Source: Haloarcula laminariae (GTDB taxonomy: Archaea > Halobacteriota > Halobacteria > Halobacteriales > Haloarculaceae). From it: DNA of 64,000 nucleotides. The DNA lies in the NCBI RefSeq assembly GCF_025457605.1, contig NZ_JAMZFY010000001.1, forward strand, positions 496,001 to 560,000, read 5' to 3'. This document shows positions 33,982-42,746 of this stretch, one piece after another. The stretch's first letter is position 1; each line of letters begins with the position of its first letter. Both the position numbers and the translations under genes were made by a program. The notes beneath the pieces are model-generated. The model did not search any database. It was not told where the DNA came from and saw only the letters and a list, made by a program, of their open reading frames with translations.

Positions 33982-34851
33982 ATGAGTCGGCTCGGAACGG
34001 CCTACTTGCGGCTGCTCCAGGCAGTCGGCCGTCGGCTCGATTACGGCGCGAACGTCTTCGACCGCGAATGGGACGTGCTCGTGGTGCTCGACGCCTGCCG
34101 GGCCGACCTGCTCCGGTCGGTCGCCCCCGAGACCGACTTCCTCGACGCCGTCGAGACCGTCCGCTCGGTCGGTAGCTCCTCCTCCGAGTGGCTCGAGAAC
34201 ACCTTTCCCGACCGCCCGGAGACCGGGCGGACGGTGATGGTCACCGGCAACACCTGGACCGACCGGTATCTGGACGCCGAGGCCTTCGCCGCGCTGGACG
34301 AGGTCTGGAAGTACGCCTGGGACGACGAGCTGGGGACCGTGCCGGCGGCGGCGGTCACCGACCGCGCCATCGCCGCCGCGCGCGAACGTGACCCGGACCG
34401 GCTGGTCGTCCACTACATGCAACCCCACCACCCGTTCGTCCCCGACCCGATAGACGGCGACGACGGTATCGCCCGGACTGGCAGTCACAGCAACAGTGCG
34501 AACCCGTGGGTGTCGCTGCGACAGGGGGAACTGACGACAGCGCGCGTCCGGACCGCCTACGAGGCGAACCTCCGGTACGTGCTGGCGGAGGTGTCTGCCC
34601 TGGTCGAGAACGTCGACGGTCGCGTCGCCGTCACGGCCGACCACGGCAATCTCTTCGGCGAGTGGGGGCTGTACGGCCACCCGATGCAGACGCCCGTCCC
34701 GGCGCTGCTGGCCGTTCCGTGGGCCGAGACGACCGGTATCGACTGCGAGAGTCGGACGCCGTCGCTCGAACCGCCCGAGACACTGCCCGTCTCGCGGGTG
34801 TACGGCGCCGACTCCGACCGCGACCGGCTCGACGCGCTGGGGTATCTGTGA
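33982..34851 (+). CDS. Alkaline-phosphatase-superfamily (sulfatase-like) protein
   Basis: A 289-residue protein: WDVLVVLDACRADLL supplies the metal/nucleophile region typical of haloarchaeal sulfatase-like hydrolases. VHYMQPHHPF and VAVTADHGNLFGEWGLYGHP supply the metal-binding His/Asp residues. It is short for a sulfatase. The start is uncertain: ATG 33982 is given, but a GTG at 33967 lies at leaderless distance from an AACTTTTT box and is possible. It may act on phosphate or sulfate esters of glycans. It is divergent from the fusion dehydrogenase. Confidence 0.8.
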   Translation: MSRLGTAYLRLLQAVGRRLDYGANVFDREWDVLVVLDACRADLLRSVAPETDFLDAVETVRSVGSSSSEWLENTFPDRPETGRTVMVTGNTWTDRYLDAEAFAALDEVWKYAWDDELGTVPAAAVTDRAIAAARERDPDRLVVHYMQPHHPFVPDPIDGDDGIARTGSHSNSANPWVSLRQGELTTARVRTAYEANLRYVLAEVSALVENVDGRVAVTADHGNLFGEWGLYGHPMQTPVPALLAVPWAETTGIDCESRTPSLEPPETLPVSRVYGADSDRDRLDALGYL

Positions 34852-35052
34852 CCGCTCGCTCGGCGAGGCCGTCGACCCGTTGCGTTCGACCCATCGAGGG
34901 TTGAACCAATCGCGCTACCGGTCGACCACGCGTACCTTTTTACCGGATTAGCCCTGCATCTCGGACGTGCGTTCCCAGCGACGACGAGACGGCCGCCGTG
35001 TCGGCCCCGCACCAGCGGGCACTACCGCACCACAGCCACGACGGACGGACCG

Positions 35053-36036
35053 ATGACAGGCCGGGCGCTGTACTTCACCGGCGACGAATCCGTGGCGGTC
35101 CGTGAGCAACCCATCTCCGACCCCGGCCCCGGACAGGTCCGCGTCCGGACTGAGCGGTCGGGTATCAGCCCCGGGACGGAGCTGCTGGTGTACCGAGGCG
35201 ACGTCTCGTCGGAGCTACCGACCGACGAGACGATAGACGCCCTCGAAGGAACCTTCTCGTACCCGCTGCAGTACGGCTACGCCGCCGTCGGCCGCGTCAC
35301 CGACGTGGGGGCGGGCGTCGACGACGAGTGGCTGGACCGGCGCGTCTTCGCCTTTAACCCCCACGAGAGTCACTTCCTCGCCGACCCGGAGACGCTCGTC
35401 CCGACGACGCTCTCGCCCGAGCAGGCGGTGTTCATCCCGAACGCCGAGGCGGCCGCGAACTTCGTGATGGACGGCCGCCCGCGCTTTGGCGCCCGCGTCG
35501 CGGTGTTCGGTCAGGGGCCGGTCGGACTGTTGACGACCGCCCTGCTCGCCGAGTTCCCGCTGTCGTGTCTCGTCGCTGTCGACCCCTGTGGCGCCCGGCG
35601 GGACCTCTCGCGGTCGCTCGGTGCCGACCGCGCGCTCGCCCCCGACGAACTCGACGAGATAGACGAGGTCGACATGGCCATCGAACTGTCGGGCAACCCG
35701 ACGGCACTCGACGACGCCATCGACGTGACCGCCTATGCGGGTCAGGTCCTCGTCGGCTCGTGGTACGGGACGAAAGATGTCAACCTCGGCCTCGGCGACG
35801 CCTATCACCGGAGCCACATCCGCATCCGTTCCAGTCAGGTGAGCCGCATCGACCCCGACCACGCCGACCGCTGGGACAAGGACCGCCGCCTCGACGCGGT
35901 GCGTGCCTGGCTGGCCGAGACCGACCTCTCGGCGCTGCACACCCACGCGTTCGACGTGTCCCGCGCCACGGAAGCGTACCGACTGCTGGACGAACGGCCC
36001 GACGACGCGGTCCAGGTGACGCTTACGTACGACTGA
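35053..36036 (+). CDS. MDR-family dehydrogenase lacking the catalytic zinc ligand (BchC-like)
   Basis: A 327-residue medium-chain dehydrogenase. The N-terminal GroES-like part has SGISPGTELLVYRG, in which the usual catalytic-zinc Cys position is Ser/Ile-like. The Rossmann region has VAVFGQGPVGLL. The SGISPGTE motif resembles the BchC/threonine-dehydrogenase-related branch. It starts a plus-strand run with a PTPS-family enzyme, a GT4 transferase, a methyltransferase and GTP cyclohydrolase III. Probably a carbonyl or side-chain reductase; substrate unknown. Confidence 0.85.
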   Translation: MTGRALYFTGDESVAVREQPISDPGPGQVRVRTERSGISPGTELLVYRGDVSSELPTDETIDALEGTFSYPLQYGYAAVGRVTDVGAGVDDEWLDRRVFAFNPHESHFLADPETLVPTTLSPEQAVFIPNAEAAANFVMDGRPRFGARVAVFGQGPVGLLTTALLAEFPLSCLVAVDPCGARRDLSRSLGADRALAPDELDEIDEVDMAIELSGNPTALDDAIDVTAYAGQVLVGSWYGTKDVNLGLGDAYHRSHIRIRSSQVSRIDPDHADRWDKDRRLDAVRAWLAETDLSALHTHAFDVSRATEAYRLLDERPDDAVQVTLTYD

Positions 36037-36085
36037 AGCCGTCACATCCTCCGGATTTAGGTGGCCAGCGCCCGTCAGTTCGCGC

Positions 36086-36463
36086 ATGTATTCGACCACA
36101 GTGCTGACCGATTTCGTCGCACAGCACTACCTCACCGTCCCGGACCCCGGCCCCGAGGGGGAGCCACACTCACACCACTACGAGGTGGAACTGTGCTTTC
36201 GCGGGCCGGAGCTCAACGAGTACGACTACCTCGTCGACATCGACGATGCGGAGGCGGCGCTGTCGGCTATCGAGGCGCGCTACCGCGATGCGATGCTCAA
36301 CGACCTCCCGGAGTTCGAGGCGTCCAACCCGAGCGTCGAGCGGTTCGCCCGCGTCATCTTCCAGCGGGCGACCGACGCCGTCACCGACGACACCGTCACC
36401 GAACTCGCGGTGACCGTTTGGGAGGACGACGAGGCCGCCGCGAGCTACGACGCCGTCGTATGA
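36086..36463 (+). CDS. 6-pyruvoyl-tetrahydropterin synthase family enzyme with Glu replacing the catalytic Cys
   Basis: A 125-residue T-fold protein. Zinc ligands are His14, His28 and His30 (HSH). The Cys of the usual C-x3-H-x-H motif is Glu24, as in the PTPS-III type that makes 6-hydroxymethyl-dihydropterin from dihydroneopterin triphosphate in some organisms. NPSVERFA near residue 81 and VWED near 111 supply the substrate-anchoring acidic residues. It sits three genes before GTP cyclohydrolase III. Precise product unknown. Confidence 0.85.
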   Translation: MYSTTVLTDFVAQHYLTVPDPGPEGEPHSHHYEVELCFRGPELNEYDYLVDIDDAEAALSAIEARYRDAMLNDLPEFEASNPSVERFARVIFQRATDAVTDDTVTELAVTVWEDDEAAASYDAVV

Positions 36464-36542
36464 TACGGCGCCGTGTAGATTGGCACCGGACAGCACCGAC
36501 TCCCGGGTCGGTGCGTACCGACACATCGCCACACCGGTGCGC

Positions 36543-37613
36543 ATGAGAGTCGGGCTGACGCTGTACGGGGACCTCACGGACCGTTCCGGTGGGTTTCGCT
36601 ATGACCGACAGCTCGTGGCGGGGCTTCGCCGGGCCGGGGACACCGTCGAGGTGGTCGAGCTCCCCTGGCGTGACTACGGCCGGGGGCTGCTCGACAACGG
36701 CTCGCGCGCCCTCCGGCGGCGACTCGACGTGGACGTGGACGTGATGCTCCAGGACGAACTGGCCCACCCGTCGCTCGTCAGGACGAACCGCCACCTCTCC
36801 TATCCGGTCGTCAGCGTCGTCCACCACCTGCGGGCGAGCGAACCGCGGCCACTCAGCCCGCTCTACGGGGCTGTCGAACGCCGCTACCTCGACACCGTCG
36901 ACGGCGTCGTCTGCAACAGCACGACCACCCAGTCCGTTGTCACCGACCTCGGCGTCGACGCCGCGTCGACGGTCGTGGCGCCGCCGGCCGGCGACCGCTT
37001 GGACCCCGACATCGACCCGACGCGAATCGACTCCCGGGCGCATGCGGGCCCGCTCCGGCTGGTCTTCGTCGGCAACATCGAACGCCGAAAGGGACTGGAC
37101 ACGCTCGTCGACGGGCTCGCGGCCGCCGACGCCGAGACCGAACTCACGGTCGTGGGCCGGCCGGTCGACGAGCGGTACGCCCAGTCGGTCCGGTCGCGGG
37201 TGCACGAAGCGGGGCTCGACGACCGTGTGGCCTTTGCCGGCCGCCTGTCCGACGACGCGCTGGCTTCGACCCTCGAAGACGGCCACGCCATCGCAGTTCC
37301 GTCCCGGTACGAGGGGTTCGGTATCGTCTATCTGGAGGGGATGAGTTTCGGGCTGGCCGCGCTCGCCTCGCGGGCCGGCGGCGCGAGCGACGTCGTCACC
37401 GGCGGCGAGACGGGCGTGCTCGTCGACCCCGACGACCCGGCCGCCGTCGCCGCGGCCATCGAGACGCTGGCGGCCGACCGCGACGGGCTGGCCGCGATGG
37501 GGCGCGCGGCCAGACGCCGCTACGAGGCCCAACCCGACTGGGACGAGACGACCGCACGGGTCCGCGGGCTGCTCGCCGACGTTGCAGGCGCCGACCCGGA
37601 GGTGGTCGCGTGA
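36543..37613 (+). CDS. GT4-family glycosyltransferase
   Basis: A 356-residue GT-B enzyme, starting at ATG 36543 (MRVGLTLYG). The C-terminal nucleotide-sugar half has LVFVGNIERRKGLDTLVDGL, VPSRYEGFGIVYLEGMSFGLAALAS with the E-x7-E motif, and a GETGVLVDPDDP loop. It overlaps the following gene by four bases (GTGA). Cytosolic, using NDP-sugar. Its position among pterin-type genes raises the possibility of a glycosylated pterin acceptor, which is an inference. Confidence 0.9.
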   Translation: MRVGLTLYGDLTDRSGGFRYDRQLVAGLRRAGDTVEVVELPWRDYGRGLLDNGSRALRRRLDVDVDVMLQDELAHPSLVRTNRHLSYPVVSVVHHLRASEPRPLSPLYGAVERRYLDTVDGVVCNSTTTQSVVTDLGVDAASTVVAPPAGDRLDPDIDPTRIDSRAHAGPLRLVFVGNIERRKGLDTLVDGLAAADAETELTVVGRPVDERYAQSVRSRVHEAGLDDRVAFAGRLSDDALASTLEDGHAIAVPSRYEGFGIVYLEGMSFGLAALASRAGGASDVVTGGETGVLVDPDDPAAVAAAIETLAADRDGLAAMGRAARRRYEAQPDWDETTARVRGLLADVAGADPEVVA

Positions 37614-38533
37614 CCGGCTCGTTCCAGCGCTATCTCCGCGCGAAACGCACCGTCGACGACCGCGCGCTCGACCGTCGGCTGGTCGACTCGCTCCGTACGG
37701 AACTGGCGGCCCGCGCCGCGGAGTCCGCCGGCCCGCTTCGGGTCCTCGAAATCGGGGCCGGCATCGGAACGATGCTGACTCGGTTTCTCGACTGGGACGT
37801 CCTCCCGGAGGGTGACGTCGAGTACGTCGCACTGGACGTACAGACGGAGAACGTGGCGGCGATGCGTGACTATCTCGCCGAGTGGGCCGCCGAGCGGTCC
37901 GTCACCGTCGCCGGCGACGAGCAGCTCAGGCTCGACGACGGGACTCGCCTGGTGACGGTCCATCCAGTCGTCGCCGACGCGCTCGACTACGCCGACGACC
38001 ATGACGCGGTAGACCGCGGCGGTCGTCGAGCCGAGGCCGACTACGACCTCCTCGTCGGGGCGGCGCTGCTCGACATCCTCGACCGCGAGGCGCTGGGAGC
38101 GCTCCTCGGTACTGTGACTCCCGGCGGGCTGTACTACTTCCCCCTCACCTTCGACGGCGCGACGCGGTTCCGGCCGCCCCACCCGGCCGACGGCGACGTG
38201 GAGCGCCGGTATCACGACCACATGGACGCGAAACCGGCCGGGGACAGCCGGGCGGGCGGGGACGTCCTCGACCGGCTCCACCGCCTCGACGGGGTGACGC
38301 TGCTCGGGGCGGCCGGTTCCGACTGGGTCGTCAGACCCGTCGATGGGGCCTACCCAGGCGACGAGGCGTACTTCCTCCGACACATCCTCGACACCGTCGA
38401 GGGGGCGGTCGGTGAACTGGGCGGCGTCGACGGGCTCGACGACTGGCTGGCGACCCGCCGCGAGCAGGTCGCGGCCGGCGAACTGTTGTACGTGACCCAC
38501 CAGCTCGACTTTCTGGGCAGGGTCGAGCCGTGA
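37610..38533 (+). CDS. SAM-dependent methyltransferase-like protein
   Basis: A 307-residue protein, GTG start coupled to the glycosyltransferase. Motif I is VLEIGAGIGTM (about 43-53), followed by YVALDVQTEN and DLLVGAALLDILDR as motif IV-like. The C-terminal third is a long helical segment (EAYFLRHILDTVEGAVGEL). It may methylate the product of the neighbouring glycosyltransferase. Confidence 0.8.
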   Translation: MTGSFQRYLRAKRTVDDRALDRRLVDSLRTELAARAAESAGPLRVLEIGAGIGTMLTRFLDWDVLPEGDVEYVALDVQTENVAAMRDYLAEWAAERSVTVAGDEQLRLDDGTRLVTVHPVVADALDYADDHDAVDRGGRRAEADYDLLVGAALLDILDREALGALLGTVTPGGLYYFPLTFDGATRFRPPHPADGDVERRYHDHMDAKPAGDSRAGGDVLDRLHRLDGVTLLGAAGSDWVVRPVDGAYPGDEAYFLRHILDTVEGAVGELGGVDGLDDWLATRREQVAAGELLYVTHQLDFLGRVEP

Positions 38534-38594
38534 GTCAGCGGTGGCTCTGACCGTTTCCCAAACACCGATAGGAGCCGACTCCTGAACTCCCCAC

Positions 38595-39356
38595 GTGACG
38601 AACACGCAGGTCTCCCTGATTCAGATAGACAACTACGGGCCGTGGACGACTACGCCCGAACCCCGCCGCGAGGTCGACCTCCAGACGCTGCAGTCGCGTC
38701 TCTTTGCCGACGTCGCCCAGCTGGTCGGCGCCCACGAGGGGTACGCCTTCTTCGGCCGGTTCGACAACATGGTGGCTGTTACGAACGGACTTGACCGCAC
38801 GGAACACGAGCGAATCCAGACGTCGCTCGGGAACCGGTATCCGGTGACCTCCAGCGTGAGCATCGCGACCGGGGAGACGCCGGCCGACGCGCTCGCGACC
38901 GCCTCGCGTCGCCTGCAGGACTCCGGAAGCGCCCAGGACAGCAGCCGGCGCGAAGTCCTCCGCGGTGAGACACTCGCCGACGCCGACCGGACTGACTCCG
39001 ACGTCCAGATCGCCCACTTCGACGTCGACGACGCGACCGGAAAGTACACCGACAAGCTCAACGAGTTCGACACGTTCATCCGGATAGAGCAGGGGTACGC
39101 GGAGCTGATGAAACACATGCGCGGGGCCCACGATTCCCTCTCCTTCTTCGTCGGCGGCGACAACGTCATCGCCGCCTGCTCCGGGATGGACGAAGCGGGC
39201 TACCGCGAGGCAATCGACCACGTCCGAGAGGCCGCCGACGTCGAGCTGAAAGTCGGCGTCGGCCGGGCCCGGACGCCACAGGAGGCCGGCATGACCGCGA
39301 AACACGAGCTCGAGCGCTGCCGAGCGGACGGAACGGCCGTCGAACTCGGCTGGTGA
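38595..39356 (+). CDS. arfA: GTP cyclohydrolase III (archaeal type)
   Basis: A 253-residue enzyme that opens the GTP imidazole ring to a formamidopyrimidine phosphate in archaeal riboflavin/F420 synthesis. It has two nucleotide-cyclase-like repeats: VSLIQIDNYGPWTTTPEPRR with YAFFGRFDNMVAVTNG, and AHFDVDDATGKY with LSFFVGGDNVIAACSG. Start is GTG at 38595. Its stop is followed within five bases by the trpB remnant, the right boundary of the 11.2 kb block. Confidence 0.92.
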   Translation: MTNTQVSLIQIDNYGPWTTTPEPRREVDLQTLQSRLFADVAQLVGAHEGYAFFGRFDNMVAVTNGLDRTEHERIQTSLGNRYPVTSSVSIATGETPADALATASRRLQDSGSAQDSSRREVLRGETLADADRTDSDVQIAHFDVDDATGKYTDKLNEFDTFIRIEQGYAELMKHMRGAHDSLSFFVGGDNVIAACSGMDEAGYREAIDHVREAADVELKVGVGRARTPQEAGMTAKHELERCRADGTAVELGW

Positions 39357-39360
39357 GGCC

Positions 39361-39392
39361 GCCGGCAGAGAAGTTCGACCTGTCTCCGTGGC
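39361..39392 (+). pseudogene. Remnant of the trpB 3' end
   Basis: This encodes AEKFDLSP in frame, matching the last residues of trpB, then runs on without the TAA. No other trpB sequence precedes it; the GTP cyclohydrolase gene ends directly upstream. Confidence 0.75.
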
Positions 39393-39490
39393 CTACCGAG
39401 GGACGGCGCTTCGCTGGCTGTCGTATCGGTGAGACGCGGCGACGAAAGCGACGCCGAGCACCAGGCCGGCGACCGACTGGGGCCACGTGT
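39361..39490. repeat. Right copy of the diverged direct repeat
   Basis: Same orientation as 28141-28265. In this copy the trpB stop is replaced by TGG, so AEKFDLSP continues as nonsense, while the convergent membrane-protein C terminus is intact. The copies differ by many substitutions and a 6-base indel, so the event is not recent. Confidence 0.82.
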
Positions 39491-39995
39491 GCGCGCCGGC
39501 GAGGGGACGCGCAAACACCATCCCGAGCGCGACGAGGGCCAGCGGGGCGAAACGCCTGTCGACGCGTACCAGATACCCCGCGGGGACCACCGCGTAGAGG
39601 ACGTGCGTGGAGATGTCCCAGAACGGCGTGATGAGAAGGTGGGGGACGGTCACGCCGACGAGCAGCGCCGAGAAGACGGGGACGTGGCTGCCCCACTCGA
39701 AGCGCCGCCAGCCGAGCCAGATAACCAGGATACCGACGCCGAGCCCGAGGCTCCCGGTCGCGTCCGGAGCCCACGCTGGGGCGCTTTCGAAGAGCACCGG
39801 CACGCCCTCGTAGATGGCCAGCCCGACGGCCCACCCCAGCGCCAGGACGCCGAACCGAGCGCCGAGGCCGACGGGCGAGCGGTCGGTCAGGCCGTACCAC
39901 TCGTAGCCGATGAGACACGCTCCACAGAGGAGGACGAACAGCTCCGGCGCGAACACGTCAGAATAGAGCCGCGCTGTGTCGGTGAGCATATCCAC
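39393..39995 (-). CDS. Six-helix membrane protein, unknown function
   Basis: A 200-residue protein made of six to seven hydrophobic segments (FAPELFVLLCGACLIGYEWYG; LGVGILVIWLGW; VPVFSALLVGVTVPHLLITPFWDISTHVLYAVVPAGYLV), ending HTWPQSVAG ... AASHRYDSQ. His and Asp in the fourth segment are notable. Its C terminus is duplicated as a remnant behind trpB, so its ancestral place was probably convergent to trpB. Function unknown. Confidence 0.75.
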   Translation of the reverse strand: MDMLTDTARLYSDVFAPELFVLLCGACLIGYEWYGLTDRSPVGLGARFGVLALGWAVGLAIYEGVPVLFESAPAWAPDATGSLGLGVGILVIWLGWRRFEWGSHVPVFSALLVGVTVPHLLITPFWDISTHVLYAVVPAGYLVRVDRRFAPLALVALGMVFARPLAGAHTWPQSVAGLVLGVAFVAASHRYDSQRSAVPR

Positions 39996-40103
39996 AGGGC
40001 CGACGGAGCGGTTGAGTGTATTTCGGTTCGCCGCCGCCCGGCCCCTATGACGGGCGCGGGTCAGTCCGACGTTGTCCCGGCGTCGCTCGTCACGCCGGCT
40101 GTC

Positions 40104-40619
40104 TCACCAGCTGACTTCGAACTCCGTCTCGTCGCCCGCTTCGGTGGTCGAGACGCGCGCGTAGTCCGCGCCGAAGTGCTGTGCCGTCCCCTTTATCAGC
40201 CCGCTCTCCCAGGTCGGCGGGTAGGGCGTCGTCGAGACGACCCGAGCCGTCGTCTCACCGGTCGATTCGAACGCGTAGTCGCCCGGCGCGCGGCGGTGTT
40301 CGGTGTCGTAGAGGTCGGCCAGCTGGGCGAGGCCGTCGCTCGGCGACTCCGAGGCGGCCGGCCAGTCGACGAACCGCGGCGTGGACTCGCCGACTTTTTC
40401 GAGCGCGTTCTCCCCCGCGTTCTCCTCGACGGCGACGAGGACGCGGCGGAACTTCGCGAGGGGATACCACTCCTCGGGCCGTGGGTCGGGCCGCTCGATG
40501 CCCTCCTCGTCCAGCATGTCCCGCATGCGGTTCTGGAAGACGGACATCACGCCGTCGATACACACCTGTACCATCTCGCCGCGGACGTCGCCGTCGGGTT
40601 CCGTCGTTGATATCGTCAT
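40104..40619 (-). CDS. Unknown protein coupled to the rhodanese
   Basis: A 171-residue soluble protein whose ATG overlaps the stop of the upstream sulfurtransferase gene (ATGA, 40619 region). It has CIDGVMSVFQNRMRDML, EEWYPLAKFRRVLVAVEE and a beta-rich C-terminal half with TTPYPPTWESGLIKGTAQHFGADYARV. The late part resembles the 4-vinyl-reductase/heme-NO-like ligand-binding architecture of DUF2378-type proteins, but I am not certain. Coupling suggests that it works with the rhodanese. Confidence 0.72.
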   Translation of the reverse strand: MTISTTEPDGDVRGEMVQVCIDGVMSVFQNRMRDMLDEEGIERPDPRPEEWYPLAKFRRVLVAVEENAGENALEKVGESTPRFVDWPAASESPSDGLAQLADLYDTEHRRAPGDYAFESTGETTARVVSTTPYPPTWESGLIKGTAQHFGADYARVSTTEAGDETEFEVSW

Positions 40620-41512
40620 CAGTTATCGCCTCCCTGCGGGGTCGGTTTGTCGACCGATGCGACGGGCGCGTCCGGGTCGGCGGCCCACTCGGTCCACGAG
40701 CCGTCGTAGTTGGCCGCGTCGAGACCGAGTAGCTCCGAGAGGACGAACCACGTGACCGAGGAGCGCTCGCCGATGCGACAGTAGGCTATCGCCCGCTCGT
40801 CCCGGTCGATGAAGTCGCCGTATATCTCCCGCAGCTCGTCGACGTGCTTGAACGTCCCGTCGGCGTTGACCGCCTGTCCCCACGGGATGTTCGACGCCGA
40901 CGGGATGTGTCCCTCCCGGTCGGTCGTGTTCGGAATCTCCGCCGGGGGTTTGTCGCCCCGGTACTCCTGTGGATTCCGAACGTCGACTATCGGACCGTCG
41001 TCTTCGCTGGCCGCCATGACCTCGTCCTTGTACGCGCGGACCTCGTCGTTGGTCCCGTCTATCGAGTACTCCTGGGCCGGATACGACACCGCCTCCTGTG
41101 ACGTCTCGTACCCCTCCAGGTCCCAGTAGCGGCGGCCGCCGTCGAGCAGCGCGACGTTCTCGTGGCCGTAGTATTTCAGCACCCAGTACGCGTGGCCCGC
41201 GAACCAGTTCGCCTGGTCGCCGTAGACGACGACCGTCGTCTCGGGCGTGATTCCGAGGTCACCGAACAGCGACTCAGCTTCGTCGACGGGCACGACGTTG
41301 CCGCCGAGCCCGTCGATGATGTCGGACTCCCAGTCGATCTGTACCGCACCCGGGATGTGCCAGTCCTCGTACTGTTCCGGGTCCATGTCGACCTCGACGA
41401 GACGGTACGACGGGTCGCCGCTCTCGAACCGGTCGAGGTGCTCTCTCACCCATTCGGCGGAGCGCACCGCGTCGTTGTTCTTGTAGAGTGACACATTCTT
41501 ATAAGGTGCCAT
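40619..41512 (-). CDS. tssA: Thiosulfate sulfurtransferase (two-domain rhodanese)
   Basis: A 297-residue protein with tandem rhodanese domains. The second carries the active-site loop CRIGERSS with Cys245. The first is inactive, with Asp99 in the equivalent loop (VVYGDQANW). It moves sulfane sulfur from thiosulfate to an acceptor. DVRNPQEYRGD and HIPSASNIPWG are typical. The first ATG is followed by an in-frame GTG at 41494, which could be the true start given the nearby TATA-like sequences. Confidence 0.93.
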   Translation of the reverse strand: MAPYKNVSLYKNNDAVRSAEWVREHLDRFESGDPSYRLVEVDMDPEQYEDWHIPGAVQIDWESDIIDGLGGNVVPVDEAESLFGDLGITPETTVVVYGDQANWFAGHAYWVLKYYGHENVALLDGGRRYWDLEGYETSQEAVSYPAQEYSIDGTNDEVRAYKDEVMAASEDDGPIVDVRNPQEYRGDKPPAEIPNTTDREGHIPSASNIPWGQAVNADGTFKHVDELREIYGDFIDRDERAIAYCRIGERSSVTWFVLSELLGLDAANYDGSWTEWAADPDAPVASVDKPTPQGGDN

Positions 41513-41649
41513 GCGGACTTTAATCGTTTGTCAATTCCAGTGAATAATATCTCGTATCACATTATACGCGTATGTTTTCCGGGGGTACCACCACCCGCGC
41601 GAACGCCAGACGCCGGTCGTCGAGGACGCCACCGGCGGCCAAGGCGTGA

Positions 41650-42675
41650 CTACCCCTGACTGCGCTCGCCGACCTTCACGAGCTGCTTGCCGATGTTCTC
41701 GCCCTCGAAGAGGCCGAGGAAGGCGTCGGGGGCCGCGTCCAGCCCCTCGGTGACGGTCTCCTCGTACCCGAGGTCGCCGCGCCGGATGTACCCCGCGAGC
41801 CGTTCCATGGCGTGGCCCCACCGGTCCTGGTAGTCGCCGACAAGAAAGCCCTGGACCGTCGCGCGGGTCTGGATGAGCTGGCTCAGCTTCCGCGGCCCGG
41901 TCGGCTGTTCGGTGGCGTTGTACAGCGAAATCTGCCCGCAGACCGCCACCCGGGCGTTCCGGTTCAGCTGTCCCCAGACGGCGTCGGTGATGGGGCCGCC
42001 GACGTTGTCGAAGTAGCCGTCGACGCCGTCGGGACAGGCCTCCGCGAAAGCTGCGCCGAGGTCTTCGGTCGTCTTGTAGTTCACTGCGGCGTCGAAGCCG
42101 AGCTCGTCGGTGAGCCAGTCGCACTTGCTGTCGCTGCCGGCGACGCCGACGACGCGGGCACCGGCGAGGGATGCGACCTGGCCCGTGACGGAGCCGACGG
42201 CACCGGCGGCCGCGGAGACGACGACGGTGTCGCCGGGGTCGGGGTCGACGACGTCGGTCATCCCGAAGTAGCCGGTGATGCCGGGCATCCCCAGCACGCC
42301 CAGCGCGGTCGAGACGGGCGCCAGGTCGGGGTCGACCGGGCGCAGCTCGTCGCCGTCGGCGACGGCGTGGTCGGCCCACAGCAGGTTTCCGGTGACCACG
42401 TCGCCCGGCTCGAACCCGTCGTGGTTCGACTCGGCGACCTCGCCGACGACGCCGGCCTCCATGGGCTCGCCCACGCCCCAGGGCTCGGCGTAGGACTCGG
42501 CGTCGCGCATCCGGCCGCGCATGTACGGGTCGACCGAGAGATACAGCGTCCGGACCAGCACCTCGCCGGGGCCGGGGTCGGGGCGGTCGACGGTCACCAG
42601 CTCGAAGTTCTCCGCCGTCGGTTCGCCGGTCGGTCGGCTCGCGAGTCGCCACTGTCTGGTTTGGTCGTCAGTCAC
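41650..42675 (-). CDS. NADP-dependent oxidoreductase (CurA/YncB, leukotriene B4 dehydrogenase-like)
   Basis: A 341-residue zinc-free MDR enzyme, starting at GTG 42675 (VTDDQTRQWRLASRP). Family markers: LYLSVDPYMRGRM, VVVSAAAGAVGSVTGQVASLAGARVVG, DGYFDNVGGPITDAV and CGQISLYN. It reduces the double bond of enones or quinone-like substrates with NADPH. It is monocistronic between a rhodanese pair and a PQQ-propeller lipoprotein gene. Confidence 0.92.
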   Translation of the reverse strand: MTDDQTRQWRLASRPTGEPTAENFELVTVDRPDPGPGEVLVRTLYLSVDPYMRGRMRDAESYAEPWGVGEPMEAGVVGEVAESNHDGFEPGDVVTGNLLWADHAVADGDELRPVDPDLAPVSTALGVLGMPGITGYFGMTDVVDPDPGDTVVVSAAAGAVGSVTGQVASLAGARVVGVAGSDSKCDWLTDELGFDAAVNYKTTEDLGAAFAEACPDGVDGYFDNVGGPITDAVWGQLNRNARVAVCGQISLYNATEQPTGPRKLSQLIQTRATVQGFLVGDYQDRWGHAMERLAGYIRRGDLGYEETVTEGLDAAPDAFLGLFEGENIGKQLVKVGERSQG

Positions 42676-42746
42676 AGTAGATTCTCGGGCTCGCGAGGGG
42701 TCAAGGTTTGCTTCCCGGTACCCCGCCGCCCGGGTCGGCGACCGGC

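Noticed and set aside
28168-39357. Composite transposon explanation for the 11.2 kb block
   Set aside because: No transposase or terminal inverted repeats were seen, and the flanking repeats are pieces of ordinary host genes.
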